DNA from: Streptomyces sp. QL37
GTDB taxonomy: Bacteria; Actinomycetota; Actinomycetes; Streptomycetales; Streptomycetaceae
Direction of reading: 5' to 3'
Length of the DNA stretch: 64,000 nucleotides
Assembly: GCF_002941025.1 (NCBI RefSeq)
Contig: NZ_PTJS01000001.1
Coordinates: 868,001 to 932,000, forward strand
Shown piece after piece: positions 17,591-27,680 of this stretch (positions are counted from its first letter, which is position 1; each line of letters begins with the position of its first letter). The position numbers and the translations under genes are program-made. The notes beneath the pieces were generated by a model. The model did no database searches. It worked only from the letters and a program-made list of their open reading frames with translations, and was not told where the DNA came from.

Positions 17591-18211
17591 TCAGAGGCGG
17601 TGGATCCCGCTGCCCAGGCACAGCTCGGCCGCAGGGCTCTGCAGCAGCGTGTGGACGAAGAGCAGTCGAGCCCCACCGGTGTCGGGAGCCGCGATCCGGT
17701 GCGGGGTCAGCGAGTCGAAGTGCGCGCTGTCGCCCGGGTCGAGGTCGTGCACGGTCTCGCCGAGCACGACCCGCAGCCGGCCGTCGAGGACGTAGAGCCA
17801 CTCCTCTCCGGGGTGGACGCGCACGAGGTCGCCTTCCACGCCGTACGGGACACGGACGTGCAGCGCCTGCATGGCGCGGCCCGGACCGCCCGCCTGCCGG
17901 TAGAGCCAGCCGCCACCCTCGGTGGAGCGGGGCGGACCCACGGGCGGGCCGCCGCGGACGATCGCGTCACGTTCGGGCGGCATCTCGCCCAGGAGCTCGG
18001 AGACGGTCGTACCGTAGACCCGGGCGAGGCCGAGCAGCATCGGCAGCGAAGGCTGCCTCCGGCCCGTTTCGAGCCGGGAGAGGTGGGCCGGGGAGAGTCC
18101 CGCCCGTCCCGCCGCGCTCTCCAGGGTGAGGCCGCGGTTACGGCGCAGGTCGCGCAGGCGTGGCGCGACCCCCGGGAGCTCGTCGGCCACCCCTCCGTCA
18201 GGAGGATTCAT
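17591..18211 (-). CDS. XRE-family regulator with C-terminal cupin
   Basis: The 206-residue protein has an HTH_3 domain at residues ~18-70 (RLRDLRRNRGLTLESAAGRAGLS, SRLETGRRQPSLPML). A cupin domain follows at ~110-195 (LVRVHPGEEWLYVLDGRLRVVL, LDPGDSAHFDSLTPHRI). Such regulators bind a small ligand in the cupin barrel and repress their own or nearby genes. It follows the end of the hopanoid operon, and a striking multi-half-site palindrome lies just upstream, so autoregulation is likely and hopanoid control possible. The ATG has GGAGG almost adjacent, an unusually short spacing, so the start could be slightly downstream. Confidence 0.88.
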   Translation of the reverse strand: MNPPDGGVADELPGVAPRLRDLRRNRGLTLESAAGRAGLSPAHLSRLETGRRQPSLPMLLGLARVYGTTVSELLGEMPPERDAIVRGGPPVGPPRSTEGGGWLYRQAGGPGRAMQALHVRVPYGVEGDLVRVHPGEEWLYVLDGRLRVVLGETVHDLDPGDSAHFDSLTPHRIAAPDTGGARLLFVHTLLQSPAAELCLGSGIHRL

Positions 18212-18234
18212 GCCTCCATTGGGCCAGGATCTTT

Positions 18235-18266
18235 CCTCTGAGGCAAATAATTTGCCTCAGAGGCAA
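18235..18266. promoter_or_regulatory. Operator with three GAGGCAA half-sites
   Basis: A perfect inverted repeat with 13-bp arms (18235-18247 and 18251-18263) around TAA overlaps a second perfect one, TTGCCTC-A-GAGGCAA (18252-18266). The half-site GAGGCAA thus occurs three times in alternating orientation. The element sits 24 bases upstream of the XRE/cupin start and 3 bases after the hpnO stop, with no U-tract, so an operator is more likely than a terminator. Confidence 0.65.
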
Positions 18267-18268
18267 CA

Positions 18269-19663
18269 TCAGCGGTTGGCCACGGCCTGTTTCACCAGTG
18301 TCCTGCCGAAGTCCCACATCAGCCCGCCCCCGCTGTGCGCGTCGTCCATGACGGCGGTGAAGGCGGTGACGAAACGGTCGACGTCCGGCTCCCCGATGAC
18401 CAGCGGCGGGATCAGCTTGATCACCTCCAGGTGATCACCGGAGACCTGGGTGAGGATCCGGTGCTTCTGGAGCAGCGGCACGACCACCATCTGGGCGAAG
18501 AGCCCCTTGCGGGCGGCCTGCAGCATCGTCCATCGGCTGCGGAGCTTGAGGGAGGACGGCCGGCCGAACTCGATGCCGATCATCAGGCCCCGGCCGCGCA
18601 CCTCGTGCAGCAGCTCGTAGCGGCCGACGAGCGCGGCCAGCCGCTCGCGCAGAAGGTCACCGGTGCGGCGGGCGTTCGCGACGGTCTCCTCCTGCTCCAT
18701 GACCGCGAGGACTGCGAGCCCGGCCGCCATGGCCTGGGCATTGGACCCGAAGCTCGCGGAATGGACGAGGACCCGGTCCATGGAGGAGTAGACGCGCTTG
18801 AAGATCCAGTCCTTGCCGAGCGTCGCCCCGACCGGGACGTACCCGCCGGAGAGCGCCTTGGCGACACAGAGCAGGTCGGGTTCGACGCCCTCCTCGTGCT
18901 GGTACGCGTAGAAGTCGCCGGTCCTGCCGAGCCCGGTCTGCACCTCGTCGGCGATGAGCACGGCCTTGTGCCGGTGCAGCAGCTCCTGTGCCTCGCGCAG
19001 GAAGCCGGGCGGTGCGGCGTGGACGCCCTTGCCCTGGATGGGCTCCACGACCAGCCCGGCCACGTCGCCGCGCCTCAGCTCGCGCCGCAGCGCGTCGAGG
19101 TCGCCGAGCGCGATCGCCGTGTCGGGCAGCAGGGGCGCGAACCCGTCGCGGAAGCCCTTCTCGCCGTTGACGGAGAGCGAGCCGGTGGTCAGTCCGTGGA
19201 AGGCGTGGTCGCAGTAGAGGATCCGGGGCTTCCCGGTGGCGTACCGCGCGAACTTCAGCGCGGTCTCCACCGCCTCCGTACCGCTGTTCCCGAAGAACAC
19301 CCGGTCGAGGTGCGGGCTGTGCGCCAGCAGCTTCTCGGCCAGCAGCCCGGGCAGCGGCTGGCAGTCGAAGCGGGTGAGGTCGGCCAGGGAGGCGTCCAGG
19401 ACGTCGTGGAGCGCCTTGCGTACGACGGGGTGGTGCCTGCCCAGCCCCATGACGCCGAAGCCGGCGAGCATGTCGAGGTAGTCGTTGCCCTCCGCGTCCC
19501 AGAAGTGTGCGCCCTCGGCCCGCTCGTAGACCTTGTCGAAGCCGAGGGTGTGGAGCATCCGCGGCAGCTGGTGGTTGAGATGCCGGGTGTGCAGCTCGTA
19601 GCGTTCGGCCCCCCGTTCCGCGAGGAGCCGCGTCAGGTCGAAACCCAGCTGTTCGTCCTTCAT
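18269..19663 (-). CDS. hpnO: HpnO-like class III aminotransferase
   Basis: The 464-residue PLP enzyme has the class III layout: [17 protein letters not shown] near 124-140, [13 protein letters not shown] near 237-249 and the PLP lysine at about residue 269 in [14 protein letters not shown]. It is the last biosynthetic gene of the hopanoid operon and overlaps dxs by ATGA. In Rhodopseudomonas palustris the homologous HpnO forms aminobacteriohopanetriol from the ribosylhopane-derived aldehyde, and S. coelicolor makes that amino-hopanoid, so the assignment fits the context. A generic ornithine- or acetylornithine-type role is less likely here. Confidence 0.85.
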   Translation of the reverse strand: MKDEQLGFDLTRLLAERGAERYELHTRHLNHQLPRMLHTLGFDKVYERAEGAHFWDAEGNDYLDMLAGFGVMGLGRHHPVVRKALHDVLDASLADLTRFDCQPLPGLLAEKLLAHSPHLDRVFFGNSGTEAVETALKFARYATGKPRILYCDHAFHGLTTGSLSVNGEKGFRDGFAPLLPDTAIALGDLDALRRELRRGDVAGLVVEPIQGKGVHAAPPGFLREAQELLHRHKAVLIADEVQTGLGRTGDFYAYQHEEGVEPDLLCVAKALSGGYVPVGATLGKDWIFKRVYSSMDRVLVHSASFGSNAQAMAAGLAVLAVMEQEETVANARRTGDLLRERLAALVGRYELLHEVRGRGLMIGIEFGRPSSLKLRSRWTMLQAARKGLFAQMVVVPLLQKHRILTQVSGDHLEVIKLIPPLVIGEPDVDRFVTAFTAVMDDAHSGGGLMWDFGRTLVKQAVANR

Positions 19664-21570
19664 GCCCCGTTCTCCTTCGGCATGTTCCGCTCTCCCACTG
19701 CCGTGCGACGCTCCAGCGCCGCGCTGATGCTTCCGGCGATCTCCACCGGAGTGAGCCCGATCTCGGCGAGTACCTCGCCGCGCCCGGCGTGCGCGAGGAA
19801 CTGCTCGGGAATGCCGAACGTCCGCAGCGGTACGTCGACGCCGGCGTCCCGCAGGGCCTGTCCGACGGCCCAGCCGACCCCGCCCGATCTGCTGTTGTCC
19901 TCGACGACCGCCACCATCCGGTGCTGCGCGGCGAGCGCGGGCAGCTGCTCGTCGACCGGTTTGACCCAGCGCGGGTCGACGACCGTGCAGCGGATTCCGG
20001 ATCCGGCGAGCAGGTCGGCGGCCTGCAGGCAGGCGGGCGCGAGCACGCCGACGGCCACCAGCAGGACGTCCGGGTCGGGGGCCCGGTGCAGGACGTCCAT
20101 CCCCCCGATCCTCCCTACGGCCGCGACCGGCTCCCCCACCGACTCCTTGGGGAACCGGACCACCGTGGGCGCGTCGTCGACGTCGACGGCCTCGCGCAGC
20201 TCCTCACGGAGCCGGTCGGCGTCGCGCGGGGCCGCGATCCGCAGACCCGGGACGACCTGGAGCACGGACATGTCCCACATGCCGTTGTGCGAGGGGCCGT
20301 CGGCCCCGGTGACGCCGGCCCGGTCCAGCACGAAGGTCACCCCGCACCGGTGGAGGGCCACGTCCATCAGCAACTGGTCGAAGGCCCGGTTGAGGAAGGT
20401 CGCGTAGACGGCGACGACCGGGTGCAGGCCCCCGGTGGCCAGCCCGGCTGCGGAGACCGCCGCATGCTGCTCGGCGATCCCGACGTCCCAGATCCGGTCG
20501 GGGAACTCCTCCGCGAAGCGGGTCAGCCCGACCGGATGCAGCATGGCCGCGGTGATCGCGACGACGTCCGGGCGCTCGGCCCCGATCTCCGCGATCTCGT
20601 CGCCGAAGACCGACGTCCAGGAAGGCGCGGCGGGCACGACGAGTGGTTCGCAGGTCAGCGGGTCCATCCTGCCGACGGTGTGGAAGCGGTCGGCGTCGTC
20701 GGCCAGGGCGGGCGCGAAGCCACGGCCCTTCTCGGTGATGCAGTGCACCAGCACCGGGCCGTGGAAGCGCTTTGCCCGGTGCAGCGCGGACTCGACCGCC
20801 GCGGTGTCGTGCCCGTCGACCGGGCCGACGTACTTGAGGCCCAGGTCCTCGAACATGCCCTGCGGCGCGAAGGTGTCCTTGAAGCCCTTCTTCGCACCGT
20901 GCAGCGACCCGTACAGCGGCTGTCCGATGACCGGCGTCTGCTGGAGCACCCCCTTGCCCCAGGACAGGAAACGCTCGTAGCCGTCGGTGGTGCGGAGGGT
21001 GGCGAGGTGGTCCGCGAGCCCGCCGATGGTGGGGGCGTACGAGCGCTCGTTGTCGTTCACGACGATGATCAGCGGGCGGTCCCCGGCGGCGGCGATGTTG
21101 TTGAGCGCCTCCCAGGCCATCCCGCCCGTGAGGGCCCCGTCGCCGATGACCGCCACGACATGACGCCCGCGCTCCAGCACCTCGTCGGCCTTGGCGAGGC
21201 CGTCGGCCCAGCCGAGCACGGTGGAGGCGTGGGAGTTCTCGATGACGTCGTGCTCGGACTCCTCGCGGGACGGGTAGCCGGAGAGGCCGCCCTTGCCGCG
21301 CAGCTTGGAGAAGTCCTGCCGCCCGGTCATCAGCTTGTGGACGTAACTCTGGTGCCCGGTGTCCCACAGGATCCGGTCCACCGGTGAGTCGAAGACCCGG
21401 TGCAGGGCGATGGTGAGTTCGACCACGCCGAGGTTGGGGCCGAGATGACCGCCCGTCCTCGTCACCGCCCGGATGAGGAACGCCCTGATCTCCTCGGCGA
21501 GTTCACCGAGTTCCGGTCGGCTCAGTGCCTTGAGATCCTGCGGCCCCTTGATGGATTCCAGCATCGTCAC
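19660..21570 (-). CDS. dxs: 1-deoxy-D-xylulose-5-phosphate synthase
   Basis: The 636-residue enzyme condenses pyruvate and glyceraldehyde 3-phosphate to DXP, the entry step of the MEP isoprenoid pathway. It shows the thiamine-diphosphate motif [18 protein letters not shown] near 141-158, the N-terminal [11 protein letters not shown] and [15 protein letters not shown] runs, and the transketolase-type [10 protein letters not shown] with its catalytic Glu. Its start is 25 bases after ispG and its stop overlaps hpnO. A dxs copy inside the hopanoid operon would raise precursor supply when hopanoids are made; a housekeeping dxs elsewhere is likely but not visible here. Confidence 0.95.
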   Translation of the reverse strand: MTMLESIKGPQDLKALSRPELGELAEEIRAFLIRAVTRTGGHLGPNLGVVELTIALHRVFDSPVDRILWDTGHQSYVHKLMTGRQDFSKLRGKGGLSGYPSREESEHDVIENSHASTVLGWADGLAKADEVLERGRHVVAVIGDGALTGGMAWEALNNIAAAGDRPLIIVVNDNERSYAPTIGGLADHLATLRTTDGYERFLSWGKGVLQQTPVIGQPLYGSLHGAKKGFKDTFAPQGMFEDLGLKYVGPVDGHDTAAVESALHRAKRFHGPVLVHCITEKGRGFAPALADDADRFHTVGRMDPLTCEPLVVPAAPSWTSVFGDEIAEIGAERPDVVAITAAMLHPVGLTRFAEEFPDRIWDVGIAEQHAAVSAAGLATGGLHPVVAVYATFLNRAFDQLLMDVALHRCGVTFVLDRAGVTGADGPSHNGMWDMSVLQVVPGLRIAAPRDADRLREELREAVDVDDAPTVVRFPKESVGEPVAAVGRIGGMDVLHRAPDPDVLLVAVGVLAPACLQAADLLAGSGIRCTVVDPRWVKPVDEQLPALAAQHRMVAVVEDNSRSGGVGWAVGQALRDAGVDVPLRTFGIPEQFLAHAGRGEVLAEIGLTPVEIAGSISAALERRTAVGERNMPKENGA

Positions 21571-21595
21571 GCCCGGGCCCCTCTCTCTGCTCCTG

Positions 21596-22765
21596 CTATC
21601 GGCTCACGGTCACGGCGGGGGCCCCGCTGGGTGTCCCCGCCTCCTCCATACCCTCCGCGATCTTCATGGCCTCCTCGATGAGGGTCTCCACGATCTTCGA
21701 CTCGGGAACGGTCTTGATGACCTCGCCCTTCACGAAGATCTGACCCTTGCCGTTGCCGGACGCCACACCCAGATCGGCCTCACGGGCCTCACCCGGACCG
21801 TTCACGACACAGCCCATCACCGCCACCCGCAGCGGGACCTCCATGCCCTCCAGACCCGCACTGACCTGGTCCGCGAGCTTGTACACATCCACCTGCGCAC
21901 GCCCGCACGACGGACACGACACGATCTCCAGACGCCGCTGCTTCAGATTCAGCGCCTCCAGGATCTGCAGACCGACCTTGACCTCCTCCGCCGGAGGAGC
22001 CGACAGCGACACCCGGATCGTGTCCCCGATCCCCTCCGAGAGCAGCGCACCGAACGCCACCGCGGACTTGATCGTCCCCTGGAACGCCGGACCCGCCTCC
22101 GTCACACCCAGGTGCAGCGGATAGTCCGACTGCGCCGCCAGCTGACGGTAGGCGTTCACCATCACGACCGGGTCGTTGTGCTTCACCGAGATCTTGATGT
22201 CCCGGAAACCGTGCTCCTCGAACAGCGACGCCTCCCACAGCGCCGACTCCACGAGCGCCTCGGGCGTCGCCTTGCCGTACTTCTTCAGCAGCCGCGCGTC
22301 CAGCGAACCCGCGTTCACCCCGATACGGATCGGAGTACCCGCGTCCCCCGCCGCCTTCGCGATCTCCTTGACCTTGTCGTCGAACTGCTTGATGTTCCCC
22401 GGATTCACCCGGACCGCCGCACAGCCCGCGTCGATCGCCGCGAACACGTACTTCGGCTGGAAGTGGATGTCCGCGATCACCGGGATCTGCGACTTCTTCG
22501 CGATCGTCGACAGCGCGTCCGCGTCGTCCTGCGTCGGACACGCCACCCGCACGATCTGGCAGCCCGACGCCGTCAGCTCCGCGATCTGCTGCAACGTCGC
22601 ACCGATGTCCGACGTACGCGTCGTCGTCATCGACTGCACCGACACCGGTGCGTTCCCACCGACCGCCACCGACCCGACCTGGATGCGCCGCGAGGGGCGG
22701 CGCACCGCGAGAGGCCGGGCCGGCAGCTCCGGGAGACCCAGTACGACCGGCTCTCCTTCTGTCAT
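21596..22765 (-). CDS. ispG: 4-hydroxy-3-methylbut-2-enyl diphosphate synthase
   Basis: The 389-residue protein catalyses the reductive ring opening of MEcPP to HMBPP, the penultimate MEP-pathway step, using a [4Fe-4S] cluster. Two of the cluster Cys are in [13 protein letters not shown] and another in [10 protein letters not shown]. The N-terminal TIM-barrel runs [15 protein letters not shown] and [14 protein letters not shown] are typical. It lies 4 bases after hpnH and 25 before dxs on the same transcript, so this operon carries two MEP-pathway genes. Base usage in this gene is unusually repetitive, as is common for the conserved Streptomyces ispG copies. Confidence 0.95.
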   Translation of the reverse strand: MTEGEPVVLGLPELPARPLAVRRPSRRIQVGSVAVGGNAPVSVQSMTTTRTSDIGATLQQIAELTASGCQIVRVACPTQDDADALSTIAKKSQIPVIADIHFQPKYVFAAIDAGCAAVRVNPGNIKQFDDKVKEIAKAAGDAGTPIRIGVNAGSLDARLLKKYGKATPEALVESALWEASLFEEHGFRDIKISVKHNDPVVMVNAYRQLAAQSDYPLHLGVTEAGPAFQGTIKSAVAFGALLSEGIGDTIRVSLSAPPAEEVKVGLQILEALNLKQRRLEIVSCPSCGRAQVDVYKLADQVSAGLEGMEVPLRVAVMGCVVNGPGEAREADLGVASGNGKGQIFVKGEVIKTVPESKIVETLIEEAMKIAEGMEEAGTPSGAPAVTVSR

Positions 22766-22769
22766 GACG

Positions 22770-23789
22770 TCACCGGTTCCCGCCGATCGTCTCCCGTGCC
22801 GCTCGCAGGGATTCCTTCAGCGATCCCATGGTGGCGAGCACCGCCGTGGGTTCGTAGCCGCAGTGCGCCATGCAGTTGGCGCAGCGCGGGTCCTTGCCGC
22901 GGCCGTACTTGTCCCAGTCGGTGTCCTCGATGAGCTCCCGGTAGGTGGGGACGTACCCGTCGCTCATCAGATAGCAGGGGCGCTGCCAGCCGAAGAGCGA
23001 GTAGTTCGGGATCGCCCAGGCCGTGCAGGGGAAGTCGGCCTTGCCCTCCAGGAAGTCCAGGAAGAGCGGGGAGTGGTTGAGCCTCCAGCGGCTCCGGTTG
23101 CCGCCCGCGAAGGACTTCTTGAAGAGCTCGCGGGTCTGCTCGACGCCCAGGAAGTGCTCCTGGTCCGGGGCCTTCTCGTAGGCGTAGGCGGGCGAGATCA
23201 TCATCTCGTCGACCTTCATCTCGTCGTTGAGGAAGTTCAGCACCTCGATGACGGTCTGCGGGGTGTCGGTGTTGAAGAAGGTGGAGTTGGTCGTGACCCG
23301 GAAGCCGCGCCGCTTGGCCTCCTTCATCGCCTCCACCGCTTCGTCGAAGACGCCTTCCTTGGCGACCGACTCGTCGTGCCGCTCGCGCAGCCCGTCGATG
23401 TGCACGGCGAAGGCGAAGTACGGCGACGGGGTGAACTTGTCGAGCTTCTTACGCATCAGCATGGCATTGGTGCAGAGGAAGACGTATTTCTTCTTCGCCA
23501 CCAACTGACGCACGATCTCGTCGATCTGCGGGTGCATCAGCGGCTCGCCACCGGCGATGGAGACCATCGGGGCGCCTGATTCCAGCACCGCCCCGACCGC
23601 CTGTGCGACCGGCATGCGCTGCTTGAGCACCCCGGCCGGATGCTGGATCTTCCCACAGCCCTCGCACGCCAGATTGCAGGCGAACAAGGGCTCCAGTTCG
23701 ACGATCAGCGGGAACTTCTCGCGCTTGCGGAGCTTCTGTTCGAAGAGATACGTCGCAACCTTGATGGACTGACGGAGCGGCATGGCCAT
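22770..23789 (-). CDS. hpnH: Radical SAM adenosyl-hopene transferase
   Basis: The 339-residue protein joins the 5'-deoxyadenosyl group of SAM to hopene (diploptene), giving adenosylhopane, the first step of side-chain extension. The cluster motif is Cys38-x3-Cys42-x2-Cys45 in [25 protein letters not shown] follows, and the C-terminal half has the HpnH-specific [19 protein letters not shown] and [15 protein letters not shown], with conserved Cys. The gene starts 6 bases after hpnG and ends 4 bases before ispG. Confidence 0.94.
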   Translation of the reverse strand: MAMPLRQSIKVATYLFEQKLRKREKFPLIVELEPLFACNLACEGCGKIQHPAGVLKQRMPVAQAVGAVLESGAPMVSIAGGEPLMHPQIDEIVRQLVAKKKYVFLCTNAMLMRKKLDKFTPSPYFAFAVHIDGLRERHDESVAKEGVFDEAVEAMKEAKRRGFRVTTNSTFFNTDTPQTVIEVLNFLNDEMKVDEMMISPAYAYEKAPDQEHFLGVEQTRELFKKSFAGGNRSRWRLNHSPLFLDFLEGKADFPCTAWAIPNYSLFGWQRPCYLMSDGYVPTYRELIEDTDWDKYGRGKDPRCANCMAHCGYEPTAVLATMGSLKESLRAARETIGGNR

Positions 23790-23795
23790 CTGGGC

Positions 23796-24455
23796 TCACC
23801 TCCTGGGGAGCAGCAAAGATCGGTGCCATTCATGGAAAGCCGGAAGGACAGCACGGAGAACACGGAATGCCGATATTCCACCGCGGACCGTGCCGATGCG
23901 GACGAGCTCATGCTCTGGAGCGTCCACGACCACCCGTACGGCGGCAACGGGGCGTGGCCCCGTCCGTACGGCGGTGCGGAGGGTGGCGGCGGACTCCATG
24001 TCCACCGCGATGGCGCCGGTGGCCCGGAGCGATGCCCGCTCCGGGCCCCGGACGACATGTGCGGAGCCGTTCAGCGGGCCCGTGTGGACCGTACGCCCGG
24101 GGGCCGCCCTGACCAGTGCGTCGACCAGCAGACCGGTACCCGTGCAGGCGGTGGTCCCGCCGTGGTCCCGGGTCTCCTCGGCCACCACCAGATCACCCGG
24201 GTGCATACCGGGTTCCAGCCCCGCGCAGAAGCCGGAGGCGATGACCGCGGTGCCTCCGGCCCCGTCCTGCCCCAGGGCGAGCCGGACGGCGCTCTCCGCG
24301 GCCCGGGGGCCCATCCCGGACCTGATGATGCTCACGGGCCCGGGGCCCGGGGCCCCGCCCCTCCTGCCGGTGCGCAGGGCGAAGCGTTCGATGCCGAGGG
24401 CGCAGGCGATCAGCAGCGGAGTGGTGGGGCCGGGCGGCTCCTGCGGAGCCCCCAT
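23796..24455 (-). CDS. hpnG: Adenosylhopane nucleosidase/phosphorylase HpnG
   Basis: The 219-residue protein belongs to the purine-nucleoside-phosphorylase superfamily: LIACALGIERFAL, IRSGMGPRAAESAV, ASGFCAGLEPGMHPGDLVVAEE and the ribose-binding AIAVDMESAAT. In hopanoid operons HpnG removes adenine from adenosylhopane to give ribosylhopane. The start MGAPQEPPGP is chosen because it lies 4 bases after the shc stop; a longer frame overlaps shc out of phase and is rejected. The C-terminus ends HRSLLLPRR. Confidence 0.9.
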   Translation of the reverse strand: MGAPQEPPGPTTPLLIACALGIERFALRTGRRGGAPGPGPVSIIRSGMGPRAAESAVRLALGQDGAGGTAVIASGFCAGLEPGMHPGDLVVAEETRDHGGTTACTGTGLLVDALVRAAPGRTVHTGPLNGSAHVVRGPERASLRATGAIAVDMESAATLRTAVRTGPRPVAAVRVVVDAPEHELVRIGTVRGGISAFRVLRAVLPAFHEWHRSLLLPRR

Positions 24456-24459
24456 CGGC

Positions 24460-26472
24460 TCAGGCCCCCTTGCCGGCGCCCGCGCCGATACCGGCAGCGG
24501 TGGCGAAGGGATCCCCGTACACGTACCGGCCGAGTGCGGTGAGGGGGAAGACCTGCCGGTACAGGTGGTAGTTGATGGAGAAGTCCCACGGGAAACCGGT
24601 CCCGGTGAAGTGCGGTTCGTCCCAGGAGCCGTCCGGCTGCTGTGTCTCGGCCAGCCAGGCGACGCCCCGTTCCACGGACCTGCTCTCCCGCTCCCCCGCG
24701 GCAAGGAGGGCGAGAAGCGCCCACGCGGTCTGGGAGGCGGTCGAGCTGCCGTGGCCGATCCACTTCTCCTCACGGTAGGACCGCAGGTCCTCGCCCCAGC
24801 CTCCGTCGTCGTTCTGGACCGACTTCAGCCATTCGACGGCCCGCCGCACGGAGGGGTGCGCGGCCGGCAGCCCGGCGGCGATCAGCGCGGGCACCACGGA
24901 ACCGGTCCCGTAGATGTAGTTGACGCCCCACCGCCCGAACCACGCGCCGTTGGCCTCCTGTTCGGCGAGCAGCCACTCGATGCCCCGGCGGGTGCGGGGG
25001 TGGTGAGCCCGTCCCTCGACGGCGAGCATCTCCACCACGTGCCCGGTGACATCGGCCGACGGCGGGTCGATGACCTCACCGAAGTCGCAGAACGGCAGCC
25101 GGTTGGGAAACGGGCTCGTGTTGTCCGCGTCGAAGGCACCCCAGGCGCCGTTGCGTGACTGCATGCCGAGGTTCCAGCGCACGCCGCGCTCGATGGCCGC
25201 CTCGACCCTGGCGGGGTCGGGGTGGCGGACGCGGCGCAGCGCCAGGACGACTTCGGCGGTGTCGTCGATGTCGGGGTAGTTGTCGTTGTGGAACTCGAAC
25301 GCCCAGCCCCCGGGGGCGAGTTCGGGCTTGCGTACGGACCAGTCCCCGGGCCGCACGATCTCCTCGCCGAGCATCCAGTCGGCCGCTCTCACGAGCGCCG
25401 GATGGTCGGGGCTCACCCCCGCGTCGGCGAGGGCGATCGTGGCGAGGCAGGTGTCCCAGACCGGGGACTGGCAGGCCTCGATCATGCGGGCGCCGTCCTC
25501 ACGCCACACGGTGAACCGGTCGAGCGATTCGAGCCCCGCCCGCATGACCGGATGGTCGAGGTCGTAGCCGAGCAGGTGCAGAGCGATGACGGAGTACACC
25601 GCGGGGGGCTGGATGCCGCCCCAGCAGCCGTCGTTCTCCTGGCGTTCGATGATCCAGCGGGCGGCGGCGTTCATGGCGCTGCGCCGCAGCCTGCGCGGGG
25701 CCACCTTGTGGTAGAGGTGCAGCGCCCGGTCGAGCCGCTGGAAGACTCCGTCCCAACTGGCGGCCGGGGCAGCGGATCTGGGCGGATTGGGGCGCGCCGG
25801 ATCGGTGTGCAGCTCGTCCAGGGTGAACGGGGCGGGGCGTACGGGCCGCTTCGCGGACACGATGGTGAGCGGCACGATGGTCTGGCGGGCCCAGCAGCCG
25901 AAGTCGTAGATGTTGAGCGGGACCCACTTCGGGAAGAACATCAGCTCGGGCGGGAGCTCGGGCAGGTCGTCCCACTTCCACCAGCCGAAGAGCGCCAGCC
26001 AGATCCGGGTGAAGACCCGTGACTCCGCGATGCCGCCCTGGTCCCTGACCCAGCCCGCCGCGCGGATCATGTGGGGGTCGTCCGGCTGATCTCCGGCGAG
26101 CCTCAGCGCGACGTACGCCTCGATGGTGGCGGAGAGGTCGGGCGGCCCCTCGTAGAAGGTGTTCCAGGTGCCGTCGCCCATCTGCTCGCCCCGGATGAAG
26201 CGGGCGGCGGCCTTGACGGTGTCCGGGTCCTGGATGCCCAGGAACTGACGGAGCAGCAGGTCCTCCGCGTCCATGGTGACGTTGGTGGCGAGGTCTCCCT
26301 TCCACCAGCCCTGCTCGTCCTGCCTGCCGAGGAGGTGCTCCACCGAGCGTTCCGCGGACTGCCGCGCGACGGCCAGGATATCGTCCGCGGCGTTGGTGGA
26401 TTCGGTCGGATCGCTGGCCGAGGCTGCGCGGAGGTTCGCTGCCCCGGTGCTTCCGTCGGTCGTCGCTGTCAT
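24460..26472 (-). CDS. shc: Squalene-hopene cyclase
   Basis: The 670-residue enzyme cyclises squalene to hopene and hopanol at the membrane. The catalytic DxDD motif is DIDDTA at residues 401-406. Several QW repeats are visible, such as QDEQGWWKGD, GEQMGDGTWNTF, RQENDGCWGG, QSRNGAWGAFD, QEANGAWFGRWG, QNDDGGWGED and QQPDGSWDEP. Length matches the family (about 630-680). The gene follows the prenyl synthase after a 104-base gap that holds a hairpin, and its stop is 4 bases from the hpnG start. Confidence 0.96.
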   Translation of the reverse strand: MTATTDGSTGAANLRAASASDPTESTNAADDILAVARQSAERSVEHLLGRQDEQGWWKGDLATNVTMDAEDLLLRQFLGIQDPDTVKAAARFIRGEQMGDGTWNTFYEGPPDLSATIEAYVALRLAGDQPDDPHMIRAAGWVRDQGGIAESRVFTRIWLALFGWWKWDDLPELPPELMFFPKWVPLNIYDFGCWARQTIVPLTIVSAKRPVRPAPFTLDELHTDPARPNPPRSAAPAASWDGVFQRLDRALHLYHKVAPRRLRRSAMNAAARWIIERQENDGCWGGIQPPAVYSVIALHLLGYDLDHPVMRAGLESLDRFTVWREDGARMIEACQSPVWDTCLATIALADAGVSPDHPALVRAADWMLGEEIVRPGDWSVRKPELAPGGWAFEFHNDNYPDIDDTAEVVLALRRVRHPDPARVEAAIERGVRWNLGMQSRNGAWGAFDADNTSPFPNRLPFCDFGEVIDPPSADVTGHVVEMLAVEGRAHHPRTRRGIEWLLAEQEANGAWFGRWGVNYIYGTGSVVPALIAAGLPAAHPSVRRAVEWLKSVQNDDGGWGEDLRSYREEKWIGHGSSTASQTAWALLALLAAGERESRSVERGVAWLAETQQPDGSWDEPHFTGTGFPWDFSINYHLYRQVFPLTALGRYVYGDPFATAAGIGAGAGKGA

Positions 26473-26520
26473 GGCTTCCCCTTCGTGCAGTCTGGTCCTC
26501 TGCTGTGCTGGGGTCTCCGT

Positions 26521-26548
26521 CGGCGGGCGCCCCGTGGGGCGCCCGCCG
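26521..26548 (-). terminator. Intercistronic hairpin between prenyl synthase and shc
   Basis: A perfect 13-bp GC-rich stem (26521-26533 with 26536-26548) closes a 2-base loop. It lies downstream of the prenyl synthase stop and about 50 bases ahead of shc on the minus strand. No U-run follows, so partial termination, attenuation or an RNA-processing site is possible rather than full termination. Confidence 0.55.
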
Positions 26549-26576
26549 GCGACTGCGAGTCATATCTGGATGGTCA

Positions 26577-27680
26577 TCATCTCTTTCGTACGACCACGAA
26601 GTCGGCGAGCTCGGTGAGCTGCGCCCGCACTCGTTCCGGCATGTCGACGCCGTGCAGCGCCTCGATGGCTACCGCGTGCTGACGGCGGGCTTCCTGGGCG
26701 GTCCAATCACGGCCGCCCGCCTCCTCGATGAGTGCCGCACGGGCGGCGAACTCCTCTTCGGAGAAGCTGTCGAAGTCGTTGCTCTTCGCGTCGGCGGCGA
26801 GCAGCTCGCCCAGACGTTCCGAGGCCGGTCCGCCCGCGGCCAGCGCGGCCACGACGGGCAGGGACTTCTTGCGCTGGCGCAGATCGCTCCAGGTCTGCTT
26901 GCCCGTGGACTCCGGGTCGCCCCAGATCCCGAGCAGGTCGTCGACCGCCTGGAAGGCGAGGCCGAGGTGGTAGCCGTACGCCTCCAGGACGTCGGCCGTA
27001 CGGTCGTCGGCTCCGCCGAGCACGGCGCCGATGGAGACGGCGCAGGCGAGCAGCGCGCCCGTCTTGTTGCCCTCCATCTCCAGACACTCCTCGACGGTGA
27101 CCCGCTCGCGGTGCTCGTAGGAGATGTCCTGGGCCTGACCGTCGATCAGCTTGCGGCTGGCCGTGGTCAGCCGGCGGGCGGCCCGGCCGGCCTCGACGGT
27201 GCCCAGCTCCAGCAGGATCTCGTTGGCCAGCGCGAAGAGCGCGTCGCCGACGAGGATCGCCTGGGCCGGGCCGTGCACCTTCCATACGGTGTCGCGGTGC
27301 CGGCGCTGCTCGTCGCCGTCCATCAGGTCGTCGTGCAGCAGCGAGAAGTTGTGCACGAGTTCGACGGCTACGGCTCCGGGGATGCCGGCCTCTGCCGGGG
27401 CGCCCGCCGCTTCCGCGGACAGCAGGGCCAGTGCGGGACGCACGGCCTTGCCTCCGTCGCCGTCGGCGGGCCTGCCCTGGGCATCGATCCAGCCGAAGTG
27501 ATAGGCCGCGACGGTGTCCATGGGCGGCGCCAGCCGGTCCACGGCAGCTCGCAGCACCGGCGCTGACAGGGCCCTTCCGCGCTCCAGAAGCGCGGTGACG
27601 TCCGTGGTGTCCGCCACGGTGTCGTAAGCCGGATTCGCCGGGGTCACAGACTCTCCTCTTGTTCCGGTGGTACTGCTCAT
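26577..27680 (-). CDS. Polyprenyl (farnesyl-type) diphosphate synthase
   Basis: The 367-residue protein carries both Asp-rich motifs of trans-prenyl synthases: LLHDDLMDGD near 125-134 and FQAVDDLLGIWGD near 260, with GKAVRPAL near 80. It should make FPP (C15) for the squalene-forming enzymes encoded just upstream. ATG at 27680 overlaps the hpnE stop as ATGA; a GTG twelve codons later is possible. Similar enzymes in Streptomyces are sometimes annotated as encapsulin-associated polyprenyl transferases, but no encapsulin gene is nearby, so the hopanoid role is favoured. Confidence 0.88.
   Translation of the reverse strand: MSSTTGTRGESVTPANPAYDTVADTTDVTALLERGRALSAPVLRAAVDRLAPPMDTVAAYHFGWIDAQGRPADGDGGKAVRPALALLSAEAAGAPAEAGIPGAVAVELVHNFSLLHDDLMDGDEQRRHRDTVWKVHGPAQAILVGDALFALANEILLELGTVEAGRAARRLTTASRKLIDGQAQDISYEHRERVTVEECLEMEGNKTGALLACAVSIGAVLGGADDRTADVLEAYGYHLGLAFQAVDDLLGIWGDPESTGKQTWSDLRQRKKSLPVVAALAAGGPASERLGELLAADAKSNDFDSFSEEEFAARAALIEEAGGRDWTAQEARRQHAVAIEALHGVDMPERVRAQLTELADFVVVRKR

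Noticed and set aside
18235..18263. Perfect inverted repeat as a transcription terminator
   Set aside because: Moderate GC, no U-run on the minus strand, and an overlapping second palindrome with a repeated half-site fit an operator better. Some termination cannot be excluded.
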